Positions 34,111 through 42,772 of a DNA stretch of 64,000 nucleotides are shown one piece after another. Where the stretch lies: positions 4,191 to 68,190 of the forward strand of contig CAYRVH010000011.1 in NCBI GenBank assembly GCA_964427855.1, in the 5' to 3' direction. Made by a program: the position numbers and the translations under genes. The first letter of the stretch is position 1. Each line of letters opens with the position of its first letter. The DNA comes from JAUPKT01 sp964427855. Lineage in GTDB: Bacteria > Desulfobacterota > Desulfomonilia > Desulfomonilales > Desulfomonilaceae. The notes under the pieces were generated by a model. The model was not told where the DNA came from. It saw only the letters and a program-made list of their open reading frames with translations, and did not search any database.

Positions 34111-35256
34111 TCAGACACGGAGGAGCGATCTGCCGGCGACAAGTCTCATAATCTGATTGGTGCCGGTATAGATTTGTGTGAGTTTTGCGTCCCGCATCAT
34201 TCGTTCCACGGGGTAGTCTTTCATGTATCCGTAGCCTCCCATGATCTGGACAGCATCTGTGGTGACCCTCATCGCAGTATCTGACGCTGTGCATTTGGCC
34301 ATGGCCGCGAATGTTCCGGCCTTGAGGACATAGCCCTGGTCGAACAGATTTGCCGCCTCGTAGGTGAGAAGCCTGGCAGATTCGATGCTTGCTGCCATGT
34401 CCGCGACCATGAATTGTATGGGACTTAACGCCGCGATGGGTCTCCCAAACTGAACCCGCTCTCGGGCGTAGTTCACGGCGTGGTCGAAGGCCCCTTGAGC
34501 GATGCCAACGGCCTGGGCCGCGCAGAAGAGCCTGCTCATGCTGAGGGTCTGCATCAAGTTTTTGAATCCCTGTCCTTCAGCGCCAATGATATTCGCGGCC
34601 GGAACTTCCATGTCTTCAAAATACAACTCCGAATTGATGGAGCCTCGCATCCCCATCTTGTTTTCGTTTTTTCCATAGACCAAGCCGGGAGCTCCTTTTT
34701 CCACGACAAAGGCGCTGATGCCTCGCGCGCCTTTTGCCGGGTCTGTGTATGCGTAAAGCACAAAGAAATCGGCAACCGATCCATTCGTGATAAAGCATTT
34801 CTGCCCGTTGATGATGTATGCGTCGCCCGTTCGTACGGCCTTTGTCCTCATGGACAAGAGATCTGATCCCGCGCTCGGTTCAGTGGCGGCGATCGCAGTC
34901 AAACATGGTCGGGAGTCGGCGAGTCTTTCCAAATACTTGTGCTTGAGCTCTTCGTTTGCGGCGTGCATCAGTGGGAGTGTTCCATCTGCCTGCGCAATCA
35001 ACACAAGGGCTGAAGACGCACAAACCTTGGCTATTTCCTCCAATATCATGGCATACACCACTAGGCGGAGTTCGGCGCCACCGTATGCTGCTGGGACGAG
35101 AGCTGCCAAGAGGCCGTTTTCGGCGAACAATTCCACCGCGCGAGTTGGAAATCCGGCCGTTTCGTCCAACTCGGCCGCCCGAGGAGCGATCTCCCTGGCT
35201 GCTATTCTCTGGACGGTGTCGAGAATCATTTTCTCTTCTTCACTGAGTGTGAACAT
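34111..35256 (-). CDS. Acyl-CoA dehydrogenase with Thr at the usual catalytic-Glu position
   Basis: 381 aa FAD enzyme introducing an alpha-beta double bond into an acyl-CoA. AATEPSAGSDLLSMRTKA, CFITNGSVADFFVLYA, VQFGRPI and the FAD/dimer stretch DAVQIMGGYGYMKDYPVERM are intact. Where short- and medium-chain enzymes have YEGT with the catalytic Glu, this one reads IYTGTNQIM, confirmed in the DNA as ACC. No Glu appears at the alternative isovaleryl-type position (LSMSRL). AAGGAG 8 nt before ATG. It pairs with a second dehydrogenase (next entry) that keeps the Glu. Confidence 0.93.
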   Translation of the reverse strand: MFTLSEEEKMILDTVQRIAAREIAPRAAELDETAGFPTRAVELFAENGLLAALVPAAYGGAELRLVVYAMILEEIAKVCASSALVLIAQADGTLPLMHAANEELKHKYLERLADSRPCLTAIAATEPSAGSDLLSMRTKAVRTGDAYIINGQKCFITNGSVADFFVLYAYTDPAKGARGISAFVVEKGAPGLVYGKNENKMGMRGSINSELYFEDMEVPAANIIGAEGQGFKNLMQTLSMSRLFCAAQAVGIAQGAFDHAVNYARERVQFGRPIAALSPIQFMVADMAASIESARLLTYEAANLFDQGYVLKAGTFAAMAKCTASDTAMRVTTDAVQIMGGYGYMKDYPVERMMRDAKLTQIYTGTNQIMRLVAGRSLLRV

Positions 35257-35302
35257 GTTTCGGTCTCCTTTGCAGGGCGCGTGAGGGACATGACGCCCCA
35301 GG

Positions 35303-36466
35303 TCACATTGTAAAGCCCACCGCCTTCAGCGCATGTCGGGCAATGACAATCCGCTGAATCTGATTTGTCCCCTCGAAGATTTGGGTGAGCTTAGCATCTC
35401 TGAACATACGCTCCACAGGAAAATCTTTGGTGTAGCCGTATCCTCCGAAGATCTGAACTGCATCTGTGGTAATTTTCATGGCGGCGTCGCTGGCAAAGCA
35501 TTTCGCCATAGAGGCGATCATTGTATTGGGCTTTCCTTCGTCATACAACGCTGCCGCTCGATAAATGAGTCCGCGAGAGGCCTCGATCAGCATTGCGCTG
35601 TCTGCGATGATACTTTGGATCATTTGGTGCTCGGCCAGGTATTTGCCAAACGTCTGGCGTTCCACCGAGTACTTGACCATCGCATCAAAAGCGCCTTCGG
35701 CGATGCCAAGGGCCTGCGCCCCTATCGCAGGTCTCGACATATCGAAGTCCCTCATCGCGAGGTAAAAGCCCTTGCCCTGTTCTCCCAAGAGGTGAGTGGC
35801 CGGGACCCTCACCTCATCAAGAAACACCTCGGTGGTATTGGAGCCCCGTTGTCCGAGCTTGTTCTCTTTTCGTCCGATCTTGACGCCTGGTCTGTCACGC
35901 TCGACGAGGAAAAAGGACAAGCCACGAGATCCTTTCTGCTTGGACGTTCGGGCGAGCGCCGCATACAAAGATGCGACCCCTCCGTTGGTGGCAAAACATT
36001 TTGCGCCGCTTAACACATACTCGTCCCCGTCTTTCACCGCGGTGGTCCTCAATCCAGCAACGTCGGATCCTCCGGATGGTTCCGTGACAAGGTATCCGAC
36101 CAGAAGCCTTTTGTCGGCTATGTCCCGTAATACCCTATCCCTGATCACAGGAGAAAGGCCGTGCACCAATGGGAACGATCCGACCGCCTGAATGATGAGA
36201 AGGAGCGCCGAGGATGCGCAAACCCGCGCGATCTCTTCAACCGCAATACACAACGCCGTCCCCGCGTTTCTTTCCATGCCGCCGAACTGGGCCGGAAGTC
36301 CGATCGTCAACAGGCCGAGGTCCCAGCACAGCGACTCGACCTCGCGGTTGAACTCCCCCCGTTCGTCTATTGACGCCGCCAAGGGCGCTATCTTTTCCTT
36401 TGCAGCCTTGCGAACTGCTTCCCTTAACATCAGAAGCTCCTCGGAAGAGTTTTCCATGGCATTCAT
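35303..36466 (-). CDS. Acyl-CoA dehydrogenase
   Basis: 387 aa. YLVTEPSGGSDVAGLRTTA, CFATNGGVASLYAAL, KLGQRGSNTTEVFLDEVRVP, QTFGKYLAEHQMIQ, DAVQIFGGYGYTKDFPVERM and catalytic IFEGTNQIQRIV, so the base Glu is present. Electrons would pass to electron-transfer flavoprotein (none encoded here). AAGGAG 8 nt before the ATG, which overlaps the tetR stop (ATGA), indicating coupling with the regulator. Chain or aryl specificity cannot be told. Confidence 0.95.
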   Translation of the reverse strand: MNAMENSSEELLMLREAVRKAAKEKIAPLAASIDERGEFNREVESLCWDLGLLTIGLPAQFGGMERNAGTALCIAVEEIARVCASSALLLIIQAVGSFPLVHGLSPVIRDRVLRDIADKRLLVGYLVTEPSGGSDVAGLRTTAVKDGDEYVLSGAKCFATNGGVASLYAALARTSKQKGSRGLSFFLVERDRPGVKIGRKENKLGQRGSNTTEVFLDEVRVPATHLLGEQGKGFYLAMRDFDMSRPAIGAQALGIAEGAFDAMVKYSVERQTFGKYLAEHQMIQSIIADSAMLIEASRGLIYRAAALYDEGKPNTMIASMAKCFASDAAMKITTDAVQIFGGYGYTKDFPVERMFRDAKLTQIFEGTNQIQRIVIARHALKAVGFTM

Positions 36467-37110
36467 ATGTGCGTCTCCTTTAGAGAACAGGCTCCAAAAC
36501 CACCTATAACCGCATCGGCCAAATGGTTCGCCAATCGTTTTTCATCGAAATTCTTGTCTAAAATTGCAGGCCGCATGCATGCCCGTTCAATGCTTCCGAT
36601 AATGACGTCCCGCATGCAGGACAGAGGGATGTCTCTGCGTATGGCTTTTTCTTGTATTCCCTGCTCGATGATGTCGTTGATGAGCCGAGAATACTGGCGG
36701 GCCAATTCATAGGCCTCGCTTTGAAAGTATGCGGGGTTGTTCCTGACTTCCAGCAGCAGGATCCTCGAAAAGACGCTGTGTAGCTTGTGAAATGATATGG
36801 TACCCTCGATGAGCACCCGCAATTTAGCTATCGCGTCTTGAACGGTTGCCACATCGCGGCGTATTTGCGCGAGATGAATTTTGAAATACTCGGCGAGGAT
36901 TTTGTGGAGGAGCCCGCGTTTGTCGCCGAAATACCGATAGATAAGGGCCTCGTTCACCCCTGCGACGGAGGCGATTTCAGCGGTGGTAATAGAATGGAAA
37001 TGACGCGTTTCCAAAAGGGAGGCCAGGGCTTGCATGAGTTTGAGGCCCGCTGGTGGGAGACCCGTGGCGTTTTCGAGCGTGTATAGCGATTTCTTTTTTT
37101 GGTGGTTCAT
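36463..37110 (-). CDS. TetR family transcriptional regulator
   Basis: 215 aa. Helix-turn-helix SITTAEIASVAGVNEALIYR with YFGDKRGLLHKILAEYF, the standard TetR DNA-binding domain, followed by a helical ligand domain. It begins the acyl-CoA oxidation operon, and an inverted repeat overlaps its promoter, so it probably represses its own operon until an acyl-CoA binds. No ribosome site is visible before the ATG, so the leader may be short or the start different. Confidence 0.92.
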   Translation of the reverse strand: MNHQKKKSLYTLENATGLPPAGLKLMQALASLLETRHFHSITTAEIASVAGVNEALIYRYFGDKRGLLHKILAEYFKIHLAQIRRDVATVQDAIAKLRVLIEGTISFHKLHSVFSRILLLEVRNNPAYFQSEAYELARQYSRLINDIIEQGIQEKAIRRDIPLSCMRDVIIGSIERACMRPAILDKNFDEKRLANHLADAVIGGFGACSLKETHI

Positions 37111-37123
37111 GCCGGGATAGTGT

Positions 37124-37166
37124 ATGTAACACTTACTTACATTACATGATGGAAACCCTGCGTCAA
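37124..37166 (-). promoter_or_regulatory. Promoter and likely TetR operator of the acyl-CoA oxidation operon
   Basis: ATGTAA (37124-37129) and TTACAT (37137-37142) form a perfect 6-bp inverted repeat with a 7-bp spacer; a further TTACAT follows at 37142-37147. On the minus strand, -35 TTGACG (37166-37161) and a -10-like TAATGT (37144-37139, 16-nt spacer) overlap the palindrome, so a bound repressor would block polymerase. Confidence 0.55.
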
Positions 37167-37594
37167 GCTTTTCTTGTCTGTGGGGTGTAGATTGACCGAG
37201 GACGCCTGAGGCGATATTATTTCTCTATTGGTAGCACCGGTCCGGCGTTTCTCAGCCAGCGCAATGCGATTCCAGCGCCTTGTCTTCTTACAAGGGGTGA
37301 CGCTTCTCTTCGGTAAGTTCATTCCTTGTGCAACCATGGTAACAAAAGGAAGGATCGGTTGCCGTAACGTAAGAACGCTCTTATCAAGACTATTCAATCG
37401 GCGGCTTGCGAGACGGAGGGACGGTGCTTGTTCAGGTTGAGAGACATTTTTTGTGCGTAGGATTGCATGGATTTAGCGTCAGCCAACCATGAACGCCGTT
37501 CTTGTGGAGTACGGTATGCCCTTGTCGCCGGACGACACTCGTTGCGCCATGCCAAAACATCATTGGTCAGTATAGCGATTACGTAAAGACCAAT

Positions 37595-37780
37595 GTGATG
37601 CTCTTTGCCGTCCTCACGGCCATGCTCGTCGCTCTGGCTATCTTTTCCGTTGGGGCCGGCACGTATCGAATCCCCGTGAAAAGTGTTTTGGCTGCGCTTA
37701 TTGGCTCAGGCGACCCTTCGGCTCACATTCTTGTATGGAACATACGGCTGCCGCGAATCGCCACTGCCATTGTTGGCCTG
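37595..37780 (+). pseudogene. FecCD/BtuC-type ABC permease, N-terminal fragment
   Basis: Reads MLFAVLTAMLVALAIFSVGA, then GTYRIPVKSVLAALIGSG and HILVWNIRLPRIATAIVG, matching the first membrane helix and the WNIRLPR-A motif of siderophore/vitamin B12 permeases. Homology stops near 37778, where DNA of the outer-membrane protein gene (opposite strand) begins. Only about 60 of the usual ~330 residues remain. The upstream 37200-37590 stretch shows no intact gene. Confidence 0.65.
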
Positions 37781-39328
37781 ATACAAGACGTATGGAGTCC
37801 ACTTGACAATGTTCGCGAAACCCGTTCCAGGGGCGTTGACCACCTGCGTGACGGATGACGCCAACGCTGGCCGTATGTAGCCGCGACTGAATCCGTCCGA
37901 GGATCGCCGCGCATACAGGAGGCTCCCCCACACGTTTAAGTTGGCCGCCACCGCATAGTCGAGCCTCGTGGCAAATACCTCCGCGCAGTTCATGTAGCCA
38001 TTGAGATTGGCGTCATAGGCGTTGACTCCTGAGCCGTAGGCGTAGCCGAGGAGAAACGAGTACGGTGCGAACAACCCATAGGCGCCCTGGCCAGGGCCTT
38101 GGAAATACGGCTGCTTATCCAGCAGTCTCCCATTGCGTCTATCCGGTCCGGGCATGAACGCGTAAAATAAACTTATCTTTGCCGGTCCGACGTAGGCGCC
38201 ACACTCAACTACTCGCCGCCACGATTCGACGCTGAATTTCAAGACAGAGGATTGAATAGGTTTGGAAGGTCGTGCGGCAGACGGATGAACAGAATCGGTT
38301 TCGTACCACCAGGCCCACTCTGTATTGAAGAAGACTCGCCCATCCGTGTATTTCAGGTACACCGTCCCATGGTATTGGTCTAAATCATAGGGATAGAACC
38401 AGCTGCGTCCGTCGGGTCCCACCGTGGTTGTCACTGGAGGATTCATGACAATTGCTGAGGTGAAGGTAGCGTTTTTCGCCTCCGGCCCTGCGTTCCATCG
38501 CTGCCAGGCAAGAAACACGCCTGCATCGACCGGTCCGGTCTGATAGGTCGCAAAGAACCGCAGCGCCAGCCTCATGATGCCACTCTTGTCGAAGAGATTG
38601 TAATACGGGAACACTGGAGTCGATCGGACGTTGGGGTTATCAGGGATTCGGCGGCCGGCGATTTGATTGTTCGGCGGCTCCGGCCAGAACGGACGAGTCG
38701 CTATGCTCATGCGCAACGGGCCATATTGCGTCACAAGAGCCACGCCTGCCGTGGTGTTGTTGTACGTGCCATTGTACTGGATACCGAGACCAAATGCCTC
38801 CGGTCGTTTTCCGACGACGATGAGCCCCCACGGCGTATGCGCGGTCACCCACCACATGGTCCATTGGCCGTCTGATGCTGCGACGTCCACACCCGGCCGG
38901 GTGTTCGTGATGTATTCAGATCGAATAGGATCGCCGTACGTCCCCAAGCGGTACTTGCCTCGGAAACGAACTGCCGGCGTAAGTCGAAATTCTGGAAAAA
39001 GCTGTAGATTCTGGTAGTGTTTGGCGGCGTCAGCGCCTGACACCAGGTCTTTTACCTGCAGCCCAAACCACCCGTTCAAGGCTCTAAAATCCCCGGCCGG
39101 CAACAAAGGGGTGCCTGCACTGCGGTCTATATTGTAGGGGCCGAAGAACCCCTGGGTACCCGTTTGACCGTAGTATTCGTAGATATAGTTAAATGTTCCG
39201 TTCATCTTGAATTCCCATGCGTGTGCGTGGGGCGTGGCGGCGTACGTCAAGGCCGTCAAGACGAGAAAAATGCACGGATACCTCAAAACGGTCTTACGTA
39301 TGAGAGTCACCTTTCCTTTGTAGCGCAA
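37706..39328 (-). CDS. Outer-membrane beta-barrel (porin-like) protein, 3' end rearranged
   Basis: 540 aa. Signal peptide (LRYPCIFLVLTALTYAATPH, ending AHA), then a large barrel-like protein rich in aromatic and alternating residues (WEFKMNGTFNYIYEYYGQTG, RFRGKYRLGTYGDPI, YGSGVNAYDANLNGYMN). The fold resembles alginate-export or diheme-type porins, but I cannot name the family. The last ~24 residues (from about QANNGSGDSRQPYVPYK) are read from the antisense of the FecCD permease fragment. The native C-terminus seems lost or replaced, and the protein lacks a terminal Phe/Trp strand. Start uncertain: TTG 39328 or GTG 39307, neither with a good ribosome site. Confidence 0.65.
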   Translation of the reverse strand: MRYKGKVTLIRKTVLRYPCIFLVLTALTYAATPHAHAWEFKMNGTFNYIYEYYGQTGTQGFFGPYNIDRSAGTPLLPAGDFRALNGWFGLQVKDLVSGADAAKHYQNLQLFPEFRLTPAVRFRGKYRLGTYGDPIRSEYITNTRPGVDVAASDGQWTMWWVTAHTPWGLIVVGKRPEAFGLGIQYNGTYNNTTAGVALVTQYGPLRMSIATRPFWPEPPNNQIAGRRIPDNPNVRSTPVFPYYNLFDKSGIMRLALRFFATYQTGPVDAGVFLAWQRWNAGPEAKNATFTSAIVMNPPVTTTVGPDGRSWFYPYDLDQYHGTVYLKYTDGRVFFNTEWAWWYETDSVHPSAARPSKPIQSSVLKFSVESWRRVVECGAYVGPAKISLFYAFMPGPDRRNGRLLDKQPYFQGPGQGAYGLFAPYSFLLGYAYGSGVNAYDANLNGYMNCAEVFATRLDYAVAANLNVWGSLLYARRSSDGFSRGYIRPALASSVTQVVNAPGTGFANIVKWTPYVLYQANNGSGDSRQPYVPYKNVSRRVA

Positions 39329-39533
39329 CCTGGGCGACGTGTATCGGTTGCTGTATTGCTCTGAATCAGGGGCCTGGAGATTGCGCAGACCCTGAATTAA
39401 GGGGGAGAGGTTAGCAAGTTTCTTTTTATCGTGGCACGGGTGGCAATGTCAAGACATTGGTGTTGCGGAAAATTAAAATATGTTATGCATCATGCCGGCA
39501 GCGCGTACAGACAATCAAGACTCTAGTTCCCAA

Positions 39534-41179
39534 TTACGCCTCATGGATTTTAGAGATGTTATCTGGAGAGATTAAATGATGCACCGCATGGTGTGCTGCA
39601 TATTCGAAAACCTGCAATACGAGATGCGCCCCAGCCGCTCTCAAAAGGCGGGCCTCCACATCCGTGGCGGCTACAGCCGCCAAAGCGCCCGAAACGCCCC
39701 CCTGAGACAGTTTTTTGAGGAGCGTCACGTTGGTCTCGAGATCAGGTATTGCACTCACGATACAGTCAGCATGGTAAATCGGGAGATGTTCCAGGAGTTC
39801 AGGGTCGCCAGCGTCTCCGTAAAACACTTTGACCCCTCGCTGGCTCCACACGGCAACCACTTCGGGATCAAAGTCCACGGCAACGACCTTTTTACCCTTG
39901 CTCAAAAGGCGATCGCAGATGCTGCTTCCGAACCGTCCCAAACCAAAAAGGAGCACATCGACGTCCATGGGGGCATCGCTCTTGGCGGCTTCTCTGAAGG
40001 GATCTTGCCTTTCAAATACTGAGAGCCTTGGAGCAAGCCACGCATATAACTGACTAGAGTAAAGAATCATGTAGGTTGAAATGCCTATGGTGACGATTCC
40101 TACCAAAGTTATCAATCCCATGACGGCCTGGTCGATGTGGCCTAGAGAGAGACCTAATGCTCCGAGGATCAACGAAAACTCGCTGATTTGGGCGACGGTG
40201 AGACCGGCAAGAAATCCTGTTCGCTTGCGATACCCCATGCTTCCCATGATGATCATGACAATGATTGGGTTTCCTACGAGCACAAATATTGAAAAGACGC
40301 CGGCTCGTGTGACTTCGGCGCTCAACATTGACAAATCGAGGCGGCACCCCAAATCGATGAAAAAGAAGAGCAGCAAGAAATCACGCAGGGCTACGAGACG
40401 CGACCCGATGGCGTCCCGATACTGCGTTGAAGCGAGGCTTATCCCCGCAATGAATGCCCCGACTTCCTGGCTAAACCCCAAATACTCGCCTAGGGCAGCG
40501 AGTGACAACGCCCACGCGATTGAGAAAAGCGCCAACAACTCTTGGGATCGGGCTATTTTTGCCAAGATCCACGGGATGGCGCTCCGCATCATGAGCAGCA
40601 CGCCTCCGAGTAAAAGCAATGCTTTTGCCAATACCCTAACANNNNNNNNNNNNNNNNNNNNNNNNNNNNAAAGTCGAGAGCCCAATCATGGTCAAGACGA
40701 CCATGATATCCTGCACGATCAAGAAGCCGACAGCAATGCGACCGTGAAGGGAGTCTATTTCCTTCTTGTCTGACAACAGCTTCACTATGATGATTGTGCT
40801 GGAGAATGTGAGGGCCACGGCAGTGTAGATTGAGGCGACCAGGGACATGTTCATGGCCAGCGCCAGCAAGAAGCCGAAAAATGAGNNNNNNNNNNNNNNN
40901 NNNNNNNNNNCCCGTAGCCAGGGCCACTGGGCCGACTGTACGGATGAGATGGACGTCGAGCTTTAGCCCCACGATGAAAAGAAGGAGCGCTATCCCGACA
41001 TGAGCAAGGAGCTCTATGTGGTCGTGGCTTGAGACAAGTTTTAGTCCCGAAGGGCCGACGAGAATCCCCACAACAATAAAGGCGACGATGAGAGGTTGAC
41101 GTAGACGAACACCCAGCGTCCCGATCAAAGCCGCCAGGAGCAGAATGGCTGTTGTTTCATAGAAAGGATTTTCGAACAT
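39534..41179 (-). CDS. KefB/KefC-type monovalent cation:proton antiporter with TrkA-N domain, two assembly gaps
   Basis: About 540 aa. Membrane antiporter (CPA2): IALLLFIVGLKLDVHLIRTV, TAVALTFSSTIIIVKLLSDK, SQEVGAFIAGISLAS, QISEFSLILGALG. The C-terminal Rossmann domain starts VDVLLFGLGRFGSSICDRLL and binds nucleotide to gate transport. Runs of N at 40642-40669 (28) and 40886-40910 (25) shift the apparent frame, so the coding sequence shows up as several pieces; together they make one continuous protein. No ribosome site before the ATG. A promoter is seen upstream (41280-41306). Confidence 0.88.
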
Positions 41180-41279
41180 AAGAAGTTCTGTGACGAGGCA
41201 AACATCCCTTGGCGTGACGCTTCTTCCGTGTCAACTCACCCCACTTGTCATTCTCGGCGTTCATTGGTACTTTTGCTAC

Positions 41280-41306
41280 AGAATATCAAAATCATCCTGG
41301 TGTCAA
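41280..41306 (-). promoter_or_regulatory. Promoter upstream of the KefB-type antiporter
   Basis: Minus strand: -35 TTGACA (41306-41301), 15-nt spacer, -10 TATTCT (41285-41280). The spacer is short but both boxes are strong. Confidence 0.5.
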
Positions 41307-41358
41307 TGGCTTCAAAAAAGGCGCTGCCGCCCCGCATGCCCTGAGGTGTGACAGCGGG

Positions 41359-41622
41359 TTATTTGGAGCTATCAAAGGGGAATACGAGCTCCCGCGATAC
41401 CATGAGTTCCTCGATTTCCATGTCTCTTTTTTTAAGCAGTTCGTACGTTTCAGCTGGCGCGTGATGAATTTGCACGATCTCTCTAGGATCGCTGGCGGAT
41501 TGCAATCCAGCACCACTCGTCATCGTGGTTAAAATGATGACCAGGATTGCGAAAATAGCTCCCATCACCGCTAAGAGACAATCTCTGCACACGAATTCCA
41601 AGATACGTGATCTCATACGCAT
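41359..41622 (-). CDS. Small single-span membrane protein, unknown
   Basis: 87 aa from ATG 41622, with GAGG 6 nt before. Positively charged N-terminus (MRMRSR), one membrane helix (LLAVMGAIFAILVIILTTMT), then a charged, probably coiled segment (YELLKKRDMEIEELMV). Two Cys (VCRDC) precede the helix. Not recognised. It lies upstream of the antiporter gene on the same strand, but the antiporter has its own promoter. Confidence 0.45.
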   Translation of the reverse strand: MRMRSRILEFVCRDCLLAVMGAIFAILVIILTTMTSGAGLQSASDPREIVQIHHAPAETYELLKKRDMEIEELMVSRELVFPFDSSK

Positions 41623-41640
41623 AAACATCCTCACCGCGCT

Positions 41641-42187
41641 CTTGCTCTTCTCTATTTACTGATGGGAGGATCACGGGCAACAACCCTCACTCCTCCCATA
41701 GGGTGCGTCTCAAAATGTTGAACGACAAAACCAGCCGGTTTTTGTTCCAGGAAAAATCAGAAGCGAGAGGCAGACGAGGCCCTTATGTATATCAAAGTTT
41801 CCGAAATCAATCACGAATTTGGCGCGAGTCTTCACACTCCGTCATCCTCACGAAAGTGGGAATCCATAGCGACTTCCCTGAATTCCGATTTTCATGGGAA
41901 TGACAGTCTAAACTTAACACGATGTCGCGTTTTCTCTTGAGAGAGCGATAGACGTTTTTGAACAAAGAATCTAGACTGCGGCAGAGATCTCTCTGCCCGA
42001 TTGATTTGGGTCCAGATTGCTTTGTGGCCTTCGACCCCTCACGATGACGCGGAGGCTATTGGTGGGTCATTCGGGGCACACCGAAGCAATCTCATGATAA
42101 ATTTTGAGAAAAGCTCCATCTTGCGGAAGGATACTCAGAAGAGTCCCCCCCACTTTTTGAGCCAAAAAGCGCCCGTCAGGAGCCTCG
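41641..42187. other. Non-coding region with repeat A copy
   Basis: About 550 bp. Contains repeat A copy 6 and a small hairpin GGCAGAGA/TCTCTGCC near 41978-41996 without a T run. No gene seen. Confidence 0.5.
41801..41950 (+). repeat. Repeat A copy 6
   Basis: CGAAATCAATCACGAATTTG, GTCATCCTCACGAAAGTGGG, GATTTTCATGGGAATGACAG, then a diverged right end (TCGCGTTTTCTCTTGAGAGA). Confidence 0.8.
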
Positions 42188-42754
42188 TCACACTGCAAAG
42201 TCGCGGGCCAGTTGCGCTGCTTGCGTTTTCACGTCATCGGGTAATTGCTTAGGCGTCTGGGCAAACCCTATATGCAGCACACCCACAGGACGACATTTGC
42301 AATAAGCCGCGAGATTCTCGTAGGCCTTGATCAGGAGGTCAGCGTTATTTTCCAGTCCGCCACCCGACGTCGTGACCAGGGCGGTCTTTTTGCCTTCAAT
42401 CAGTGACGTCCAGCCGTCTGCATAGGCGTTTTTCACAAGACAAAAGTGGCGGTCGATGAGCGATTTGATTTGGCCGCTCCAGGACCAACAGTAAAGGGGC
42501 GAGGAATATATTATTGCGTCTGCCTTCATCATTTTTTCGAAAACATGCAGGGCGTCGTCTTTTTGTACGCAGCCTGGCTCGTCGAGCTTCTTCTGGCAGG
42601 AGTAGCAGCCGAGGCAGCCTTTCACGCTCAGACCGGCGGCGTCGATCCGCTCCACATCGTGGCCTAGGTTTTTCAGTTCCTCTTCTACCCAGCCGAGCAC
42701 AGCGGCTGTATTCCCTTTTTTCCGCGGGCTGCCAAGGATGGCGACGACTTTCAT
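42188..42754 (-). CDS. Flavodoxin-family NAD(P)H-dependent oxidoreductase with Cys cluster
   Basis: 188 aa. FMN-binding loop GSPRKKGNTAAVL at the N-terminus and SSPLYCWSWSGQIKSLIDR typical of the flavodoxin-like/NADPH-FMN reductase fold. A cluster KGCLGCYSCQKKLDEPGC (CX2CX2CX8C) resembles the compact motif of iron-sulfur flavoproteins of anaerobes, so it may carry a [4Fe-4S] cluster; the last spacing is longer than usual. AAAGGA 7 nt before ATG. It follows the CoA-disulfide-reductase-like gene by 18 bp, suggesting a shared redox role. Confidence 0.85.
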   Translation of the reverse strand: MKVVAILGSPRKKGNTAAVLGWVEEELKNLGHDVERIDAAGLSVKGCLGCYSCQKKLDEPGCVQKDDALHVFEKMMKADAIIYSSPLYCWSWSGQIKSLIDRHFCLVKNAYADGWTSLIEGKKTALVTTSGGGLENNADLLIKAYENLAAYCKCRPVGVLHIGFAQTPKQLPDDVKTQAAQLARDFAV

Positions 42755-42772
42755 GACCGAATCCTTTCTTGT

